Notes under the pieces: model-generated
The model's input: the letters and a program-made list of their open reading frames with translations, nothing else
What the model was told of the DNA's origin: nothing
Database searches by the model: none
Shown here: positions 30,770 to 42,000 of the stretch, piece by piece
Numbering within the stretch: position 1 is the first letter of the stretch
How the letters are laid out: the number at the start of each line of letters is the position of its first letter
Assembly: GCA_024449915.1 (NCBI GenBank)
Contig: JAMZAV010003122.1
Span: 1 to 64,000 of the forward strand
DNA: 64,000 nt
From: Sweltsa coloradensis
Taxonomy: Eukaryota > Arthropoda > Insecta > Plecoptera > Chloroperlidae
Reading direction: 5' to 3'
Made by a program: the position numbers and the translations under genes

Positions 30770-31880
30770 TTAAAGGTCCAGAAGGTCCTTCTTCTTTTCA
30801 AGTGGGATCGGTATGGGCCCGTTATAAGACTTTGGTGGATCTAGATTAGCACCCGATTGTCCCTGGCTCTGGAAACTGAAAGTTTTAAATGGTCCGTTCT
30901 CAGGGCTATCTTTATATTGGAACGACACATTTCCCGGAGTGTAGCGCAACCATTTTCCATCACGCCACTTGAAGCCTGTGGTAAGCCTTTTTACCAGTGG
31001 TCCAGAAAATAAAATGAAATTCATAAAGTACATACATTTTTGCTGTCACACGTTAACATTTTACTGAGTGAAAGCTCACAAGTAAAAAGTGCCTACCTTT
31101 AAACAAATCGGAAAACCGCAGGAACATCTCGTGGTTAATTTCCACAACCGTAAAAGGGTTTTTTCGCTTCACTGACCGTACCAGTTGGTACCAGTCATAT
31201 GGGTGCGAGATTGGAGAGTTGTTTTTTCTTCGCCTTTTCGATAGCCGCATGATCCATGTCACACTCCATATGAGTGGGACCTGGGACTAGGAACTTGTGG
31301 TTAATGACTTCGAGTGTAAGTTTCTTTTGAAGTGAAACTATCATCATTGCTGCCACGTGCGAATTGTTATTCTGGCCATCACATGTGTTGGAATAAAGTG
31401 TTACATGAGTCAACTCATCAGGCAATGCCATTAGGTGCTGAAATAGGCATGGCATTTGGTTGGCACCTCTACCTCCAATACCTTCATGCCACATGTAACA
31501 TGTGCTGGCAGAGTTTGAACAATCGTGGATTGTCAAATTAAAGGTCTACAATTGGCAGTTTGTAAAACGCAACCAATGAATTCACATATGGTGTTGGCAA
31601 ACACTGTTCAAGATCGAAAGTAAAAGTTCGCTTTGAACTATCATTTTTAGCGGTCTCTTTATCAAATTTTTTGGCTTCATATGCCTTATCTGCTTCAGCC
31701 AAATGCATTGCAATAGTGGCATCATACACCCCTTGCTCTAGTGTATCAAAACCAATGTGAATAGTTTTAAGAAGTGTAACAAAATTGTGCTGTTGAAGTT
31801 TACATTCGGATTTTGAGTTCGCCCATGCAGATATTTTTCGAGAAGCTCATTTTTTGTTGGATCTCTAAAAATTGGTTTTA
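30770..31880 (-). pseudogene. DUF7869-like protein, decayed copy downstream of a Mutator-like domain
   Basis: Minus strand, in order and across several frames: KFDKETAKNDSSKRTFTFDL and EQCLPTP; STCYMWHEGIGGRGANQM; THVTLYSNTCDGQNNNSH; VPGPTHMECDMDHAAIEKAK; SHPYDWYQLVRSVKRKNPF; and finally WRDGKWLRYTPGNVSFQYK with IPIPLEKKKDLLDL. These blocks in this order are the hallmark of a multicopy invertebrate family (DUF7869). In relatives I recall S-D-T-C-G-G-Q-N-R-N at the TCDGQNNN block, so an Asp-to-Asn change may have removed an acidic residue here. Function in the family is unknown; a DDE-like nuclease fold is plausible. Confidence 0.65.
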
Positions 31881-32544
31881 CGATGTCCTTTATGACTTAG
31901 GGCAGGTAATGCTTGTGATTGTATTTTTCACCTGATATTGTGCTGCGGTGGAATTGGCGCCAAGTGTCCTCACCTTGGGGACATAATCCATATTGCGGGG
32001 AGGTATCTGTTGACAATTTGTGAAAATTAGAGGCCCAGATAGCCTTCTTCATTGCTTTTATGTAATTTGTATTTCCTCTTATAGCCAAACCAAAGTATGT
32101 TTGAATATTGTCAATCGCACTTTCTGATGGCCACCCTTTCCGTCGTTTTCGTCGTAACCTTGCACCCATTCGCTTTTGTACATGTTGTTAACACACTCAA
32201 GCTTATGAATAGTCACATCATGTCCATAAGGTTTTGAATCTCTTACCTTGACAAATCCCTTTCTATCACCATCCCCCGAGTAATTCACATAGCGAATGTC
32301 TTGTTTCTAACGTGCTTAAATGCCTAACAACATTATGTATCATGTGTGCTGCACAAAGGTGTATAATTGTGTATGGCAGATTGCATTTGTTTGTCGTTAC
32401 AGCTTCCCATGTTAAACTTCGGTATGATGTGATTGATGTTATGCTTGTAAATACTATTAAGAGTCCGATGAATGGCTGGGCGCTGTCAAATTTTGCGGTG
32501 AAAGTCGGAACTACTAGCGCACGACACGCCTGTGAGATATGCAA
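31738..32544 (-). pseudogene. Mutator-like transposase domain, frameshifted
   Basis: The minus strand reads YVNYSGDGDRKGFVKV, PYGHDVTIHKLECVN and then MGARLRRKRRKG. It continues YFGLAIRGNTNYIKAMKKAI, SPQYGLCPQGEDTWRQF and LLEKYLHGRTQNPNVNFNS. These are the same blocks, in the same order, as in the Mutator-like part at 22085-22650. At least two frameshifts occur (near 32165 and 31890). Just before the DUF7869-like part, LEQGVYDATIAMHLAEADK joins a Mutator-type VYDATI block directly to a DUF7869-type EADKA block in one open frame, so the two families are fused here without a stop. Confidence 0.65.
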
Positions 32545-33432
32545 CTTCTTTTACTTTTGTACAAGGAGGTCTGCTCACCTACAGGGGTAGTTTTGACGGT
32601 TGGTCAGGGGGCGGGACTTATATTTATTACCTCGCAGGCAGGGCTGAGAAACCTTTCAAGGCCAGATGCGCCGACAGGTCTCATTCATGGGACGGAGGGT
32701 AGTCATAAAATTAATAGCATTGCTATTCAACGAGAACTCCAATACGGCGTAGCATCCCATGACAGTAATGTTTGGTCGGGTCGCGTGTATATGTCTTCAT
32801 TCTACCAACTTTCATCCCAACATATTAGTATGTAAAAATAAATAAATAATTTCGAATAACTCATTTAATTGGTAAGCCTACACGGAACCTTCATCGTGTG
32901 ATCATATTATTTGTAATATTACATACCATGGAACATAATCGAATTCATTCGATGTAAAAACAAAAACCGTATCATAAAACTGGGAAATTACAATAAATAA
33001 TTGGTTATATTGATTGAAAACACCTCCGCAATTTACGTGTCTTTAGGGTGAGCCTCGTTCTCTGGAGGGATATGGCAACATTCGAAGTGAGGGGGGAATT
33101 GGGGTTTCTACTACCTGTCAACGTCCATTCACACATCTGTTGTGATCAAAATAATTTTTTCCGCGAGAATTTTTTTTTGCCGAAAATTTAACAGCATGGC
33201 TCAAATATGTAGCTCGAGTTATGGAATGTGTTTTTTTTGCCGAGTACCAACGATCAAAATTGGCCGAGATAAGGATTATTTATATACGTTCAACAATTCA
33301 GATTTGCACCCACAAGTGCCAAGTAACTACGGCTTACAATACAATACAAAGATAATATACATATCATGTAACACACGTACAAGTAGCCCCATTATAAAAT
33401 AAACAAATATAATTAGTACCTACAAATTGTTG
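32545..33432. other. no gene recognised
   Basis: Short open frames only. A CG-containing stretch at 32600-32790 stands out from the AT-rich background. T runs near 33171 and 33230 sit in similar contexts (TTTTTTTTGCCGA at both). Confidence 0.4.
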
Positions 33433-33830
33433 CTACACTGAATGTTGTTGACAAATCGTGTTATATTGTTCACGGCGAAAATTTATATTGTTTTCGTAAC
33501 AACTAGGAAACTTAAAAATTGTATTGTATGCATTCAACTTGTTTAATTTTGGTGTCGTGATGAGCACACCACCCGTTTCAGTCTTTAGAGGCAAATTTTC
33601 TTTCAGAACTGCTTCCAATCTATGTTCTTGCTCTGCCGTAAGATTCTTCCGCGAATGTAGTACACACAACGCATTAACCGGGACAGGGTTATTTGAAAAG
33701 GTCCACGTGCTGGTGCTTATGTCAGGAAACCAACTTCATCGCCGACCAAAAGGCTACGCCGAGAATCGAAGCGGTAGTTACTGCCGGACCAATCAATATC
33801 GTAGAACAACTCTGCGATTACCTAAGGTGA
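33433..33830 (-). pseudogene. pol: Gypsy-type Pol: end of protease and linker to reverse transcriptase
   Basis: Downstream of the Gag-protease frame the minus strand keeps RSLLVGDEVGFLT in a shifted frame (end of the protease domain region) and RKNLTAEQEHRLEAVLKE, the helix that precedes reverse transcriptase in Gypsy Pol. A TAA and at least one frameshift intervene. No reverse transcriptase, RNase H or integrase follows; the element is cut off at about 33433. Confidence 0.5.
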
Positions 33831-35267
33831 GGGAAACATCGATAACACCTTCCACTTACAATCGGTTCCGTTGGCCGCCAAGACGCTTACATTTGTCTTG
33901 CGTACCGCAAGTCCTAAGTTCCGAATAACATTCCACCCTTCCCCTCCGAGAATAGACCGGGCAGCGCCTGAATCTAAAAGCCCTTTCAACTTACAATCCG
34001 CGACTTCAACATCCAGGTACACCCTACCATCTTGTTTACTTTTAGCCATCAGGGCCTCGAGCCAACAAGGGGTAGGTAGCTCAACTTTCTCCTCAGTAGC
34101 CCGTCGTGTTTGCCTAGGACGTGCTTGGCTACGTCTTAGCACGGCCCTAAGGCGTTTCCCACAGTTTTTAGAACACACTGGACATGTCGGGCGGGTACAA
34201 TCTGGTCTACCACAGCCCCAACAAAACTTGCGTCCGGTTCCGGTAGGACACTGTCTATGGAGATGACCCACTTGTTTGCAGTTATAACAGGACCTAGTTT
34301 GAGCTTGACCTCCAGCGGTCACTGGCCCCCGAGTAGGTCGCGTAGGAACAGCCACCTTAACCTCCTCAACCCTAACTTTAGATTTCAAACAACCAGGAGA
34401 TCCCCTATATGCAAGATCTGGCTCTAAAGAAGACTTGACGGAGGGGGGTGGACGGAACTTATTAGAAAGGACTAGGCTTTCTTCAATGCGCCGACACAAG
34501 TCACGTAGGGTGTCCATATCTTCAACTTCGTGCAAGCACAACTTCTCCGTAAAGCAAGGCAAGATATTCTTCCGAACTATCTTAAGTTTCTCTTCATCGG
34601 TGAGCTGGTACGACAGTCGACTAAACAGGTTATCCATGATAGATAGAAATAAACCCACTCGTTCACTCTCTCCCTGGGTCCTGGCTCGTATCTCCGAGAG
34701 CAAGCTATCGTCATAATCACTCGGTTGAAACTCCTGCCTCATTTCTGCAACGAGTTCTTCCCAGGAATCAATGCGCCTACGTATCGATCTAAACCAAATA
34801 CAGGCCTGGCCTGTGAACAAGTCTATGGATTCATCCCAAAGACGACGTTTAGAAACGTTCCGAGCAACACATAATTCCTCAACGCGTTCCAAGAAAGCTC
34901 CTAGGCTTATATCTGTCTCATTGCCGGTAAATTTTATGTCCCATTTTAACACTAGAACATAAGTCTTCGTTGACTGGCGCTCGACTACTTCGGCAACACC
35001 AGGGACAGCCAACGGCGGAATCGTACCAATGGCTTCGTCAAGAGTATTGAACCTAGTTCTAACTGCATCTAATCGAGCTCGTGCAGCCTCAAGTCGTTCC
35101 CTGGTTGCGTCGGTGACAGTCACCAAACCCAATCGCCTATCTAACATGAGAAGTTTCAACGAAATGCTGCGGTTCTGAGCGGCATCAGCCTCATAGTCAG
35201 AGACTAAAGTCGCCAAATCGGTGATCTTGGCTTCGATAGCCGAAATCACAGCTTCAATGTCCGCCAT
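33822..35267 (-). CDS. gag: Gypsy-type LTR retrotransposon Gag with zinc knuckles and aspartic protease
   Basis: The frame of 481 codons starts MADIEAVISAIEAKITDLA. Residues 1-100 form a coiled-coil N terminus. The capsid-like retrotransposon Gag domain lies at about 110-250 (KWDIKFTGNETDISLGAFL, ACIWFRSIRRRIDSWEEL, EFQPSDYDDSLLSEI). Then come a basic linker, a CCHC knuckle CYNCKQVGHLHRQC and a second Cys-rich finger CWGCGRPDC. The retropepsin part starts VYLDVEVADCKLKGLLDSGA, with the catalytic D-S-G triad and RSILGG. Gag packages the RNA and the protease matures the particle. The frame itself is unbroken, but Pol downstream is decayed and truncated. Confidence 0.85.
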   Translation of the reverse strand: MADIEAVISAIEAKITDLATLVSDYEADAAQNRSISLKLLMLDRRLGLVTVTDATRERLEAARARLDAVRTRFNTLDEAIGTIPPLAVPGVAEVVERQSTKTYVLVLKWDIKFTGNETDISLGAFLERVEELCVARNVSKRRLWDESIDLFTGQACIWFRSIRRRIDSWEELVAEMRQEFQPSDYDDSLLSEIRARTQGESERVGLFLSIMDNLFSRLSYQLTDEEKLKIVRKNILPCFTEKLCLHEVEDMDTLRDLCRRIEESLVLSNKFRPPPSVKSSLEPDLAYRGSPGCLKSKVRVEEVKVAVPTRPTRGPVTAGGQAQTRSCYNCKQVGHLHRQCPTGTGRKFCWGCGRPDCTRPTCPVCSKNCGKRLRAVLRRSQARPRQTRRATEEKVELPTPCWLEALMAKSKQDGRVYLDVEVADCKLKGLLDSGAARSILGGEGWNVIRNLGLAVRKTNVSVLAANGTDCKWKVLSMFPSP

Positions 35268-35360
35268 CCTATAATATTCTCAAAATTTCTAATTAACAAA
35301 TACCAAATGTGTACTCCTGACAACTACAGCAAGGAACAATCCACGACAAACAAGGCCCTA
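35268..35360 (-). other. leader between primer-binding site and Gag start
   Basis: A non-coding leader of about 90 bp lies upstream of the Gag ATG at 35267, the usual arrangement for a retrotransposon 5' end. Confidence 0.5.
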
Positions 35361-35375
35361 AACGTTGGGGCGCCA
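35361..35375 (-). promoter_or_regulatory. tRNA primer-binding site candidate
   Basis: The minus strand reads TGGCGCCCCAACGTT starting two bases after the LTR edge at 35377. TGGCGCC begins the complement of several tRNA 3' ends, most like tRNA-Lys with one extra C. Its position between the LTR and Gag fits. Confidence 0.6.
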
Positions 35376-35376
35376 C

Positions 35377-36840
35377 TGTGACACTCCGGCTTCTTGCTCA
35401 GTGGAGAAAGGGGCGTGGCCGTCTGTCTGGTCGTACTTCCGTAGTTGTACAGCTGTTAGGCGCCACGTAATTCCTAAAAACTGGTTACCAACTAGTACTA
35501 GTATCAACAGTGGAATGACGAAGGACTAATAATGATACTAGAACACAAGATGTAAAGATCGGAAAGATTTATTGTCGGATAAGTGCCGACGTTCCGTAGG
35601 TATGCATAACCACAAATAATAACTAAACATAACAAACAATAATACCCAGCAGAATATCACAATTAGCATAACATAATACAAGGTCTGCCTCTCTAATGAG
35701 ACTAAGGTTCGGCCACCACTGCACTTACCGGAAAATAAGCGTGGGGGTCAGGTTCTAGCCTGACGCGGCGGCTGAGTGCAAGTGGTCTCCGACACCTTCG
35801 GCCATCTTGACCAAATTAACAACATTTATGTCACAGAGTAGAAATATCACAGAAAAATATAGGTAGGGCCTTTATAGGCTTAGGCCTAGACAACCTGGGT
35901 CTTCAGGTTAAAACATAGGATATACCTGGGTTACACTTACCCAACATAAGACTGTCCGAGTGAAAATAATAATACAATTCTATTACAAGTTACACAAAAT
36001 CAATAATCGATAAGTGACAAATGCCTCGTAGGCTAGGTACGCATGTCACACTATAAGAGACCGGCTACAAACATGACAAAGGTAATTATGTTTGCTAGGC
36101 CTGTGACGTACCATTAAATCAATAGGCCATATGGGCTCTCAGGAATATAGGCCTACTGAAGGTAGGCACAAAAAATATGGTTCAAGCGTTCTTCTAATAG
36201 TCAAGTCCTGGACTACTAGGAAAATAAATGCCGGGTGGGACTATAAATAAAGCCAAAGCCCTAATCAAAAAGTCCAACGTAAGACTAGCCGACTAGAAAT
36301 AGGCTAGGCCTACTCTCAAGCTACTAGTAAATCTGAAGCCTGGCTTTATAATCTAGTTTATCAAATTCTAGTTTGGGCCTAAAGGGGTTCTTTCAGAAAA
36401 CTAGTTCATGGGCCAACTGTAGGGCCTAGGCCTAGTGGGGACTGTAGCAAAAGTTCAACAAGGGAAACGTCAAAGCTGGTGATGTGGGCTAAAACACCCA
36501 GGGACACAAATACCATGAGTAGGTGTGAAATCCACAGCTTCCATCCTTCGAACCCAGGAACATGTCACGAAATCTTGATTCTCTTCTCCTACCCTAGCAG
36601 GCGTTAGAAGACTAGAATCTTGGGCAAAGTCGCCGTGCGTCTTCCCCTGAGATATCCAACATGGTCCGGAACAAAGGTGAATCCTACTTCCGTGTAAGTT
36701 CTGGTCCGTACTACGACCTAAAGAAATCAAAAGAATATCCCACAACACCATTAAGAGCCGTCTATGGAGTGTGACCATGCCAATGCATGTCCTAGCAAAG
36801 TTTAGATAGCAAAGCTATATTCAGATAGAAACTTACCCCA
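35377..36840 (-). repeat. 5' LTR of the Gypsy-type element (far boundary uncertain)
   Basis: Plus strand TGTGACACTCCGG starts the LTR. A poly(A) signal on the minus strand lies at 35568-35573, about 190 bp from the edge, so R-U5 is short. The edge shares TGTGAC, CTCAG..GGAGAA, GGGGCGTGG and GGCGCCACGT with 49325-49444, an independent copy of a related LTR. I cannot fix the outer end; 36840 is a guess. The GGCCTA-rich stretch 35880-36430 lies inside. Confidence 0.5.
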
Positions 36841-37093
36841 ACAGGGGACTAGACGTGCAAAACTCCCACATCACCACACGAGGCGTCGAACCAAAGCCTT
36901 TCTCGTAGAAAGACGACTGTATTCGATGAGAATCTGGCTTGAAAAGACTTCACTTCAAAACCGGAACAGCTGACGCCCCTTGACATCCCACCGCCGTAGC
37001 AGGGCTCACCGCCTACCATCCGCGTCGCGAGACAGGTGTGCCAACCAACACTTTTCATTTCATTTCATTTTATTGTCTTGTTTTGTATACCTA
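36841..37093. other. spacer before the foldback
   Basis: GC-richer segment, then TTTCATTTCATTTCATTTTA at about 37053-37072, a pentanucleotide run that in minus orientation looks like a retrotransposon 3' tail next to an AATAAA. Confidence 0.4.
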
Positions 37094-37505
37094 ACACACA
37101 TAACAAAAACTTGTAGAAATACAGCCAAACCTTACACACTCAAAAGAAATGAGATCTTAAAAAAGGGCCAAGCTCATCTGCCCTTCCACATTTGTGCATT
37201 CTTAATTCATAAACGTACAGTGTCCCATAACAGCATCTCGAAAAGCTTGGCAAAATAGAATTTGCGATTATTAATTTAAACGTAATAGTTCAACCAAGTT
37301 CTTTTTTCTAATTAATTTAAACGTTATAACATGCAAATTTTATTTTGCCAAGCTTTTCGAGGATGCTGTTATGGGACACTGTACGTTTATGAATTAAGAA
37401 TGCGCAAATGTGGAAGGGCAGATGAGCTTGGCCCTTTTTTAAGATCTCATTTCTTTTGAGTGTGTAAGGTTTGGCTGTATTTCTACAAGTTTTTGTTATG
37501 TGTGT
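37094..37505. repeat. 410-bp foldback with near-perfect 171-bp arms
   Basis: The left arm 37094-37264 and right arm 37333-37505 are reverse complements with only a few differences. Landmarks are ACTTGTAGAAATACAGCCAA, AGGGCCAAGCTCATCTGCCC and ACAGTGTCCCATAACAGCAT. The 68-bp spacer contains AATTAATTTAAACGT twice. Transcribed RNA would form a long hairpin. The pentanucleotide run beside the left arm suggests an inverted (twin-primed) pair of retrotransposon 3' ends rather than a classical DNA foldback. Confidence 0.9.
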
Positions 37506-38700
37506 GATCTCATTACTTTTTCAAGTTCCATTGTAAAATTATTTGTTGAAATATAATAATTTTATCAAAGTTGATTTAATTTCTATGGTATTAGCAATAA
37601 CAATAGACAATAGGATGTAAAATATCTAGACCCGGATTCATGTACATCCTGGGTATAGGTGATATAACCATGGTATAACGACGGTAAAAGGACTGGACCC
37701 CAATTCTTGAGTTCGTGGGAGATGAGTTGAAAACGCAATTTGAAAACGAAGTCGTTTTCGTTTTCGAAGAAATTGGTATTCTTGAACGGTATCGTAGAAA
37801 ACGTCATGGGTTGTGAGTTGAAAGAGTATTGCTGTTATTCACGTGGGGTACGGTTCACGAAATCCAGACACTTTAAAAAGATTTGCGTACCAAAGAGCTC
37901 GAAAACGTTCTATATTTATTCTAGATGGCAGTGCCTTCATAAACGCGGGCCAATCGAAAGACGAGTTGCATGAAATGATTTGATTGTTGCAATTATGTAA
38001 ACAAACAGATGAGCACGCTAATATTCGACACCTCGCTTTGACATTGTGTGTAGCAGCAAGCTGACTTTGATCATGACTATAAATATGGCTAAAAAGAAAA
38101 GAATATGTGTATTATTTCCGAACATTTTTGTAAATCCTAGGTGGACAATCATACTATTGGTTATCTGAATTAGGCTTTTAGTAATCAAAACTAGTTATTT
38201 GTGCGGGAAGTTTGTCAGAACAATAGTTGGTTGTGCTGGTCTAGGGTTGGCTAGGCTTGTCAAACATGTAATGTAAGTATTTATTTATCTAGTCTTTAGC
38301 CTAATGGAACTTTAGACCTACACTGTTGTATTATAAATAATTTTCTACATCTGGGCCTAGGCCAGGGACGGTTTCCTGATTTGTTTTATGAGAGTATAAT
38401 GACACCTTTTCTCGTTCCACACAAAGAAGAAAAAATTTTAATGTCCGCCATTTGTTTACGTATCGCACTTTCCCGCCTAACTCTGCTTGTACCGTCAACA
38501 AGTGTCAAGTAACTATGGTTACTTGTTGATTGTATGCCAAGTGTTTAAGGCTTATTTTAAAACCTTTATTTGGAAGCCTTCCAACAAACTTTTTCAACTT
38601 TTTTTTCAAAAGAGACTATATTTCTATAACCTTAATGTCCATGTAAAAGATGAGCATTGTAGTCCCACCCGTCTGGTCAGAATCGCGGGCCGACGTATTA
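37506..38700. other. no gene recognised
   Basis: A plus-strand stretch at 37739-37830 reads FENEVVFVFEEIGILERYRR before a stop and may be a coding relic, family unknown. CAAGTAAC-TATG-GTTACTTG at about 38505-38524 is a small perfect hairpin. Nothing else was found. Confidence 0.4.
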
Positions 38701-38752
38701 GATGTTAGCAGTAGTAGGCAGTAGTAGGCAGTAGTAGGCAGTAGCTAACATC
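38701..38752. repeat. 10-bp tandem repeat enclosed by a 9-bp inverted repeat
   Basis: GATGTTAGC and GCTAACATC enclose about four units of GCAGTAGTAG. The tandem part and the bracket are exact. Too few and too short units for a minisatellite array of note. Confidence 0.85.
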
Positions 38753-39299
38753 CTTAAGTGATTTTGAGCATGTTTCAAGCCATTTTTTCACCAAGAAGGA
38801 ATAATTGTACCCCAATAAAATTTGGCATGTGTTGTCAGGTACCTAAATCCCCTCGATTGTGATAGTTTTCAAGTTCACATCACGTTACATGACGGCTGGG
38901 TAACACCTCGAAATCACCCCAACTCTGCTTGGTGTATAAGGTGCTTGAGTGTGTAGCGCACCGCGGCTTGGCTGCGGCGCCCTAACGGGCACCTAGATAC
39001 TAGCATATATTGTTACAATGTTATGACAAGATAAACAAGTTTAAACATTACATTATAAGCTAGCTAGCTATTAAACACGTCTTTTCAAAAGACTAAGACT
39101 TGAATATTAGGATGTATAGAAAATACTAAAACTAATTTACATTAATTACAAAATACACTTTTACAACAATACAATAATACACAATAAAAATATATACTTT
39201 TACACTAATATAAGATAGGCTACTAGATAATATAAGTCTAGGCATCTATAATATGCAAAATAAATGGTATTGTCAAGACATATTATTATTGTCCGCCAA
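38753..39299. other. LINE 3' flank, no gene recognised
   Basis: Contains GCGCACCGCGGCTTGGCTGC at about 38957, GC-rich in an AT-rich setting, then AT-rich sequence that is probably the 3' UTR of the minus-strand LINE that follows. Confidence 0.4.
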
Positions 39300-42000
39300 G
39301 AACTCCTCAATATCGTAGTATTCTTTTAAAAACAAGAAATGTCCTAAGATCCTTTTTAATGTATCAGTTTTTTTGTTTTTTTATAATGGCAGGTAGTTTA
39401 TTAAAAAGGTTATTCCTGATATGGGGGGTTTTTTCTCATAACAGCCAGCCTATGGGATGTCACAAATATATCATTTTTCCTCCTAGTATTGTAATTTGAA
39501 TATTGATGTTTTTTTTTATTCCCCTATGATTAATTTAAAAATAATATTATTTGGGTAAATATAGAGGCGCAAGAGTAAGAATATTCCCCGTTTTGAAATG
39601 TCCTCTACTTTTCCCCCTTTTTTAAATTTTTTTATATTCTTAAAGCTTTTTTTGCATGACAAAGATTTTACGAAAATTGTTTTTTGGTATTCCCCCACGC
39701 TATTACCCCTACTAAAATGTGACTAAATCAGGGCATAGTACACTACTAACAGCAAACTTTATCTGCATATATTTTCTTTTTTACTAAGACATATTTTTGG
39801 ATTTTATTTTTATTCTACATATCAGTGGGGGATTCCCACGATAAGCACTTGTCAATTAAGCCCCAAGAACTTTCTGTGTCTATTTGTTCAATAGGAAGGT
39901 CTTATACCAACCTGAAAAAAAATATTTTGATTTTCCATTTTTTTCCTTGGAATATCATACATTTAGTTTCTTATTTTCATTTTTAGGTTTTTGGTTGCAG
40001 CCCTGCGCCATTTTTCGTTAAAACTGATAAAAGGGTCTTTTCTAATTTTTTCTAAGTGCATAAAAGGGTGGGGGTTGCGTCATCTGCATACGAACTATCC
40101 CCTTCACTTATTGCCATGGATGCATTTATTAGTATATTGAAAAAAAAAGGCCCTATATTGATCCTTGTGGTACTCCCGTTTAATATATTTCTCTCAATTT
40201 ATTTTTTTTTTTGTTAAAAGGTCAAAAATTTCTACTATTGCGTCCTTCATGTAAACGAAATTCCATTGCAGGGCTTTTCCCCTTAATTCCTATAAAACAT
40301 TTTACTTTTAAATGTATTATACTCCACACAGTCAAAAGCTTTTGAAAGATCCTATAAATGCTACGGTGTTTTTTTCTGATCAAGCCTTTTACAACATTGT
40401 AAAATGAAGGCACAAGAGCTTTTCAGTTGATCTCTTTTCTCTAAACCCATGGTTTTTTGCTTTTTCTCATTTGACTCTAATATTCGGAAAATCTATTATC
40501 ATTACTCTTTAAAACACCTTTGAAAAAGCATTAAGTATTGAAACTGGTCTAAAATTTTTTATGTCTCGAGTGTTTCCCTTTTTAAAAATTTGGTTTTTAC
40601 CCCCCCCACCTTTAAAGCTTTTGGAAAAAAACCTTCATTAAGAGCATTTTAAATTAAGAAAGAAAGTGGCTCTATAATACTCTTGCACATTTCTTTATAA
40701 AAAAGCTTGAAAAACCATCTGGACCTTTTGATTTCTTATCTTTAAATTTCTTATAATTCGCAAAGTTTCACTTCATTTACATTATTGAGGCAAAAAAGTG
40801 ATCTATTTCGGGCAACATTTTTTTTCCCTCTTTTTTCAGTTCTCTTTTGACTTTCTTTTAATTTTTGGGGCTAATTTAAAAAGTAGTCATTGAAATGTTT
40901 CCAATTTGTTTTTGCTTTTTGACCTTTTTCATTATCTACTGTGATTTCAAATTCTTTTTTCATTTTTTTTTTCTTTTTAAATCCCTTTCCAATTAATCTA
41001 TTCCATATTTTTTTCCCTTTTTTTTTTCTGATTTCCTTATTAGTTTTTGTTCTATAGCCTTCGTTTTTTCGTTTGTATCTTTAATTCCTTTTTGCATTTT
41101 TGTATTTATTTAGAACATTGACTTTGGGTATTCCTTTTAATTTTTAACGCAAGTCTCCTCACTTTCCATGACATTTCCATCATATTTTTGTGTTATCTTT
41201 ATTACTTTTCTTTTTTGTTCTGAATTTTTCCTTTTCTTGCGGAAAATGATTTATTGTGGTGAAAATTTATTAATCTAAAAATGTGCATATGATGGTAAAC
41301 TTTTTTATGTTTGTATATTGCACCCCATGAAACTTTAAAAAAATCTGTCTTAAATACTTATATTTCTCTGCTTTGTCCCTGTATTCTGTTGAAGTATTCT
41401 GTTACTATTTTTTCCCTTTTTAATTGACTAAAAGGATATTATTTTTGCTTGACAAAATGTCAGATATTGCTAAAATGATACCTCCTTTGATACATATCAT
41501 TACCCATGTTTGTTAATATTTCTATTCAGAAGAAAAAATTGATGTTTTTTTATTGCAATCCTGTAGGACTTTAAATTGTTATGTTTATTTAAAACATATT
41601 CAATTCTTTAAAAGTTCCGTTTTTCAAACTTTTTTTATACTCATATTAAGGTCACCACATAGTAAAATTCTTTTTTTCCTTCAAGCAGTCCATCTCAAAG
41701 AGTTCATGAAATTTATTAAAAAGGTGTCAATATTCCCTTTTGGGAGATCTATATAGTGTAATATTATTTGATGTAAGAATCATGCTGTTTCTACCTATCA
41801 AACCCTAAAAATCTTTTTCCCTTGTGTTTTTTTTAATTAATATCTTTTCTAAATTCCTCTACATTGATACCTTCTTTTAAACAAATCATGACCCCCCCTG
41901 TTTTTTGGGGTTTTGCCTAAAAAAAGCTGGCTATTGTAATACCCCTCAAGTGTAAATTCAGACATTTCAAATTCTTAATGCTGTTCATTATACAAAATAT
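39300..42000 (-). pseudogene. LINE ORF2 (endonuclease and reverse transcriptase), shredded by homopolymer frameshifts
   Basis: Minus strand across all frames. Endonuclease parts at about 41500-41950 include SEFTLEGYYNSQLF, YIDLPKGNIDTFLINF, LLCGDLNMSIKK (catalytic D/N block) and KVLQDCNKKTSIFSS. Reverse transcriptase parts at about 40200-40650 include ALNEGFFPKALKVG, a DIKNFRPVS-like block and NVVKGLIRKKH. The C-terminal part at 39516-39698 reads FVKSLSCKKSFKNI and RGIFLLLRLYIYPN. The order is correct for a Jockey/CR1-type LINE. Nearly every break falls in or next to a long A/T/G/C run, unlike the other LINEs here, where stops and substitutions dominate. Confidence 0.65.

Noticed and set aside
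38701..38752. Possible CRISPR-like array
   Set aside because: The units are contiguous decamers without spacers in a eukaryotic transposon-rich sequence.
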